From assembly GCA_031412335.1 (NCBI GenBank), contig JANOCT010000001.1, positions 62,001 to 126,000 of the forward strand: DNA of 64,000 nucleotides. Direction: 5' to 3'. Position 1 is the stretch's first letter; each line of letters opens with the position of its first letter. The notes under the pieces are model-generated. The model saw nothing but the letters and a program-made list of their open reading frames with translations, was not told the origin of the DNA and ran no database searches. Below are positions 60,147 to 64,000 of the stretch, one piece after another. This DNA is from JBBQYA01 sp031412335. GTDB taxonomy: Bacteria; Bacteroidota; Bacteroidia; Sphingobacteriales; Sphingobacteriaceae. Both the position numbers and the translations under genes were made by a program.

Positions 60147-62294
60147 TTAAAATAATTCCTGAATTAAGGTGAAATCAATTTGACGTTTTCCTAAATCGAC
60201 ACTTTTTACTTTGATGCTTACTTCATCGCCAAGTTGATAAACTTTCTTTTTCCGTTGACCTATTATGCAATAGTTTTTTTGATCTAAAACATAAAAATCA
60301 TCCGTCAAATCGCGTAATCGAATCATTCCTTCACATTTGTTTTCATTCAATTCCACATACATTCCCCATTCTGTAACTCCTGAAATAATTCCTGTGTAGG
60401 TTTCGCCAACGTTATCTTTTAAATATTCTGCTTGTTTATATTTAATGGAAGCACGTTCAGCTTCGGCTGCTTTTTTCTCCATTTCTGATGAATGCTTGCA
60501 TTTTTCTTCCAAATCTCCTACTGGATTTGGCTTTCCGCCCTTTAAATAAAAATCGAGCAAGCGATGAACCATAACATCAGGATATCGCCTGATTGGTGAA
60601 GTAAAATGGGTGTAATAATCAAATGCCAACCCATAATGAAAACTTTTAGTAGTGGTGTAAATAGCCTTAGCCATTGATCTGATTGCTAAGGAAGTAAGAA
60701 CGTTTTGCTCCTTTGTTCCAACTACATCATCCATCAATTTATTCAATGATCTTGAAATATCTTTACTTGATTTTGTACTTACTTTATAACCAAATCTGGC
60801 TGCAAAAGTGGCAAACGTTTCAATGTTTTCTGGCGATGGTGCATCGTGAGCACGATATACAAATGGATATTGATTCTTCTTTCCTCCTTTTGTGTAAATA
60901 AATTCAGCAACTTTCCGATTGGCAAGCAACATAAAATCTTCGATTAATTTATGTGCATCTTTTCGCTCTTTTACATAAACGCCAATTGGTTTTCCGCTTT
61001 CATCTAACCTGAATTTTACTTCCGAAGTCTCAAAACTAATTGCTCCATTTTTAAATTTCTCATCACGAAGTTTATAGGCTAGTTGATTTAAGGTTTTCAA
61101 TTCATTTGAATAATCTCCAACCTCCGTTTCCAATATTCCTTGAACTTCTTCATAACTAAATCTTCTATCGGAGTGGATTATCGTTTTCCCAAACCATTCT
61201 TCTATTATTTTGGCATTATCATCAATAATAAAAACAGCTGCAAAACATAGTTTATCTTCTTTTGGTCGCAAAGAGCATAAACCATTCGATAAATTTTCAG
61301 GCAACATCGGAATCACCCGATCAACCAAATAAACACTGGTAGCTCGTTCGTATGCTTCATCGTCAAGGCTTGTATTTGGTTTTACGTAATGCGAAACATC
61401 TGCAATGTGAACCCCAATTTCAAAATTTCCATTGTCTAGTTTTTTGAAACTTATGGCGTCGTCAAAATCTTTCGCATCAGCTGGATCAATGGTAAATGTT
61501 AATGTTTTTCTAAAATCTTTGCGCAAGGCAATTTCATCTTGAGAAATTATACTATTGATAGCTTCTGATTCGGTTTCTACTTTTAAAGGAAAAGAAAGTG
61601 GAAAACCAAAATCCGCAAGAATTGCATTCATTTCGGTGTTATTCTCTCCTTTTTTGCCTAAAACATGAATAATTTCTCCAACTGGATTTTTAGCACCTTT
61701 TGGCCATTCAATGATTCTTGCAACTGCTTTTTCTCCATCTTTTGCTCCATTCAATTGATCTAATGGAATCAAAATGTCATGATTCATTTTTCGATTGTCT
61801 GGAACCAAAAAAGCGAACTTATGCGAAAGCTGAACGACTCCGGTAAATTCCATTTTCTTTCGTTCAAGAATTTCAACCACCTCTCCTTCCAAACGTTTGC
61901 CTTTATTGGTTGCAAAAACAAATGCTTTTACCAAATCGCCATGTAAAGCTTCGCGCAGCATACGTGGAGCGAGATAAACATCATCGGTCATTTCTTCAGA
62001 AACCAAAAAAGCTGAACCAGAAGCCGTCATGTCTATTCTTCCGACAATGTAATTCTTAACTTGTTTAATCTGTTTTAACTTGAATTTTCCTTTAGTAATC
62101 TCCGTTAAAATTCCGTTTTCTGTCATTTCTTCCAAGATTTTCGAAACCATGTTTATGGCCATAGAATCTTTTACATACAAGGCGGAAGAAATTTGTTTAT
62201 AGTTGAATTCTTTTGAAGAATTTTTGTTGAAATAGTTTAAAACTGATTCGCCAAGGGCTTTTTTCAATGATTGTAATGAGCGTGGTTTAGTCAT
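60147..62294 (-). CDS. rnr: ribonuclease R
   Basis: 715 aa. 3'-5' exoribonuclease for structured RNA. N-terminal winged helix, cold-shock/OB (GRIDMTASGSAFLVSEEMTD, DDVYLAPRMLREALHGDLVK), RNB catalytic core TIDPADAKDFDDAISFKKLD with the essential Asp cluster, PFVYRAHDAPSPENIETFAT, RRYPDVMVHRLLDFYLKG, and C-terminal S1 (TYTGIISGVTEWGMYVELNE). Complete. Confidence 0.95.
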   Translation of the reverse strand: MTKPRSLQSLKKALGESVLNYFNKNSSKEFNYKQISSALYVKDSMAINMVSKILEEMTENGILTEITKGKFKLKQIKQVKNYIVGRIDMTASGSAFLVSEEMTDDVYLAPRMLREALHGDLVKAFVFATNKGKRLEGEVVEILERKKMEFTGVVQLSHKFAFLVPDNRKMNHDILIPLDQLNGAKDGEKAVARIIEWPKGAKNPVGEIIHVLGKKGENNTEMNAILADFGFPLSFPLKVETESEAINSIISQDEIALRKDFRKTLTFTIDPADAKDFDDAISFKKLDNGNFEIGVHIADVSHYVKPNTSLDDEAYERATSVYLVDRVIPMLPENLSNGLCSLRPKEDKLCFAAVFIIDDNAKIIEEWFGKTIIHSDRRFSYEEVQGILETEVGDYSNELKTLNQLAYKLRDEKFKNGAISFETSEVKFRLDESGKPIGVYVKERKDAHKLIEDFMLLANRKVAEFIYTKGGKKNQYPFVYRAHDAPSPENIETFATFAARFGYKVSTKSSKDISRSLNKLMDDVVGTKEQNVLTSLAIRSMAKAIYTTTKSFHYGLAFDYYTHFTSPIRRYPDVMVHRLLDFYLKGGKPNPVGDLEEKCKHSSEMEKKAAEAERASIKYKQAEYLKDNVGETYTGIISGVTEWGMYVELNENKCEGMIRLRDLTDDFYVLDQKNYCIIGQRKKKVYQLGDEVSIKVKSVDLGKRQIDFTLIQELF

Positions 62295-62326
62295 TCCTCG
62301 TTGGGATTAATTTGATATTTATTTAT

Positions 62327-63841
62327 TTAAAACACTGCTATTACTGTACCTTTTTTTGTAATTGATTCTCCATTTAATTTTTTAGCATTAATTAAATAAA
62401 TATAAACTCCTGTACTGATGATGTTTCCAGAAGCTATATCTCCATCCCAACCATTTTCTTGATTGATGGTTGAAAAAAGCATTCTGCCCCAACGATCAAA
62501 AATTTTAAATGAATACTCTTTTTGATCAATTCCAATCAACACTGGTTTAAAGATTGGATTTATTCCTCCAGGAGTAAATGCATCAGGAACAAAAATATTA
62601 TTTTCAGGAAAAACACAATTTGTATTTGATTGCGCTATTCCATTTGTACCTAAACTGCTAGCTACTTCTCGAGCTATAATCTTATAACAATTTACCGTTT
62701 TATTTAAAATAATTGCTGTATCAGTATCCAAATAACTAGTAACACCATCAGGCAAACTAATTAGCAAGGTGCCGTTTCGATAAAGATCATATTGTTGCGC
62801 TCCATTTTCCCAACCTTCCACTAGGTTCCAACTTAACAAATTGCTAAAATCAGGATTTGTTTTCGCAGTTAAAACTACCGTGTTTAACACTTCAGAAGTA
62901 ATTGTGCTAACAGGACAACTAGTTTGAGCAACTATTCTGTAATAATAAACTTCGTTTACATTTTTTTCAGTCTCAAAATATAAAAATTGAAAATTACCAG
63001 GCTGACTTAAAGTAGCAACCGGCAAAAAATTAGATGTGGTTTTACTTCGCTCTAAGGTATATTGAATTGGAGAGGTAGATGGGTCTGAAATCCAACTAAC
63101 CTTTATCGTATCGTTATTGTCTGCTACAGATGCATCGTAAGCATATACAAAATTTGGAAACGTGCCAAAAGAAGGAACATAAGTTTTAATATTGGAACTA
63201 GAAGTCTTTGAATTATCTGATGCTACTGCTCTGATAAAAAAGCGATTATCAACTCCACTTAATAAGTTACTAAAGGTATAAGTATTTGGCGAACCGGTGT
63301 TTACTGAATCAATTAAAGTAAAGGAATTTCCTCCTTGAGATACATAAATGCGATAGGTTCTTACGCCTTGAGTCCAACCTTCATAACTATTCCAGTTCAA
63401 TGTTATTTTTTGAGAACAGGTATCAAAAGTGGTTTCGGATAAATAAATGGTTGAATGTGGATTACTAAACGAGGAATTAAACTTATTGTCGAAATGTGAT
63501 GCAACTACGTTAAAGTTTTCTTTTTCTGTTTCGCATTTAGAGTTAATAAATTGCGCTGTAGCTAATTTAGCATCCTGATACAAATAACTATTTTGACCAG
63601 ATAAAACACTATCAATGACGATAAACGCATTTGAATTTTTGTAAATAAAATAACTATCTCTGTTTATTTCTACAGTAGCAATCCAAGTAATTTCTGCAAA
63701 TTGTTTAGGTCCGCCAGGTGTCATTACTGTTTTTACCGTTACAGAATCAATTATTGGTGTACCAAGTGCTTGTGCACTAACTTGATAAACAGAAAATGCG
63801 AGTAGTAAGAAAGTAAATAATGTATGATAGCTTTTCACCAT
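62327..63841 (-). CDS. T9SS-secreted protein with type-B (gliding motility-type) C-terminal domain
   Basis: 504 aa. Signal peptide MVKSYHTLFTFLLLAFSVYQ; fibronectin-III-like beta domains; C-terminal FVPDAFTPGGINPIFKPVLI, FKIFDRWGRMLFST, NGWDGD, STGVYIYLINAK: the CHU_C/type-B sorting domain. Exported across the outer membrane by the type IX system. Ligand unknown. Shows the host has T9SS, relevant to the phage cargo at 41.2-41.9 kb. Confidence 0.88.
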   Translation of the reverse strand: MVKSYHTLFTFLLLAFSVYQVSAQALGTPIIDSVTVKTVMTPGGPKQFAEITWIATVEINRDSYFIYKNSNAFIVIDSVLSGQNSYLYQDAKLATAQFINSKCETEKENFNVVASHFDNKFNSSFSNPHSTIYLSETTFDTCSQKITLNWNSYEGWTQGVRTYRIYVSQGGNSFTLIDSVNTGSPNTYTFSNLLSGVDNRFFIRAVASDNSKTSSSNIKTYVPSFGTFPNFVYAYDASVADNNDTIKVSWISDPSTSPIQYTLERSKTTSNFLPVATLSQPGNFQFLYFETEKNVNEVYYYRIVAQTSCPVSTITSEVLNTVVLTAKTNPDFSNLLSWNLVEGWENGAQQYDLYRNGTLLISLPDGVTSYLDTDTAIILNKTVNCYKIIAREVASSLGTNGIAQSNTNCVFPENNIFVPDAFTPGGINPIFKPVLIGIDQKEYSFKIFDRWGRMLFSTINQENGWDGDIASGNIISTGVYIYLINAKKLNGESITKKGTVIAVF

Positions 63842-63844
63842 ATT

Positions 63845-64000
63845 TTAGCCAACTAAAACTGAAATAAATTCTTCTTTTTTTAAATAATTTATAGCCAATT
63901 GCTGAATTTCTTCGGCAGATATGGTTTTAACTTTATCAATATATTGATCATAATACGTATAGTCGAGATCGTAAAACAGAATCCCTTTTAACTTATCAGC
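63845..64000 (-). CDS. C-terminal end of an M16-family peptidase (cut by window edge)
   Basis: 51 residues, ending KVKTISAEEIQQLAINYLKK then EEFISVLVG. This helix-then-strand ending is typical of M16 zinc peptidases of Bacteroidota. Only the end is visible, so the family call is tentative. Confidence 0.55.
   Translation of the reverse strand, partial: ADKLKGILFYDLDYTYYDQYIDKVKTISAEEIQQLAINYLKKEEFISVLVG

Overview
The window is AT-rich chromosomal DNA from a Bacteroidota bacterium. Support for this: TonB-dependent receptors with an N-terminal carboxypeptidase-regulatory domain, proteins carrying type IX secretion (T9SS) C-terminal sorting domains of both type A and type B, -7 promoter elements of the form TAnnTTTG (several with a TTTG about 19-22 nt upstream), and few Shine-Dalgarno sequences. 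I cannot name the genus.

Left host block (1-17045): serC (cut by the window edge), a TonB receptor, rpe, a YceI-like protein, pnp and rpsO. Then comes a leftward cluster: a TIGR04282/DUF2064 glycosyltransferase-like protein, a large TonB receptor, a YnjB-like lipoprotein, two permeases, an ABC ATPase and a radical SAM protein. This looks like an outer-to-inner-membrane uptake route tied to a radical SAM enzyme, substrate unknown. trxB closes the block.

Prophage (about 17.3-53.8 kb): a complete-looking Mu-like transposable prophage with a contractile tail. Its left (early) end lies at the high-coordinate side: a CI/LexA-like repressor on +, then a leftward early operon of Ner-like regulator, MuA-type transposase, MuB-like ATPase, a second RecA-like ATPase, a DnaA-domain-IV-like protein, Gam, an HD hydrolase, GemA and many small genes. 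Late genes form two divergent operons that start at one intergenic region holding a perfect 14-bp dyad (33195-33228). The rightward operon has terminase, portal, F-like head protein, tape measure and gpG. The leftward operon has prohead protease/scaffold, capsid, lysis genes, sheath, tube, tail chaperones with a -1 frameshift, baseplate, collagen-like and beta-helix proteins, fibre and a Dam methylase. Splitting the tape measure from the tube and sheath genes is unlike phage Mu. Accessory cargo includes a T9SS-sorted secreted protein (41198-41863), a membrane-anchored beta-helix/PKD protein (22279-24441), an attC-like palindromic element beside a small cassette-like gene (43.1-43.7 kb), a tRNA T-arm-like RNA structure (46.8 kb), and two related hairpins bracketing the methylase gene.

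Right host block (54075-64000): bestrophin-like channel, beta-carbonic anhydrase, a DAACS-type symporter, a small anchored protein, rplU, an rpmA fused to a helix-hairpin-helix tail, a polyprenyl synthase, RNase R, a T9SS type-B secreted protein and the C-terminal end of an M16 peptidase. No CRISPR array, complete tRNA, rRNA, tyrosine integrase or insertion sequence was seen. The exact prophage ends and target duplication could not be fixed by eye.
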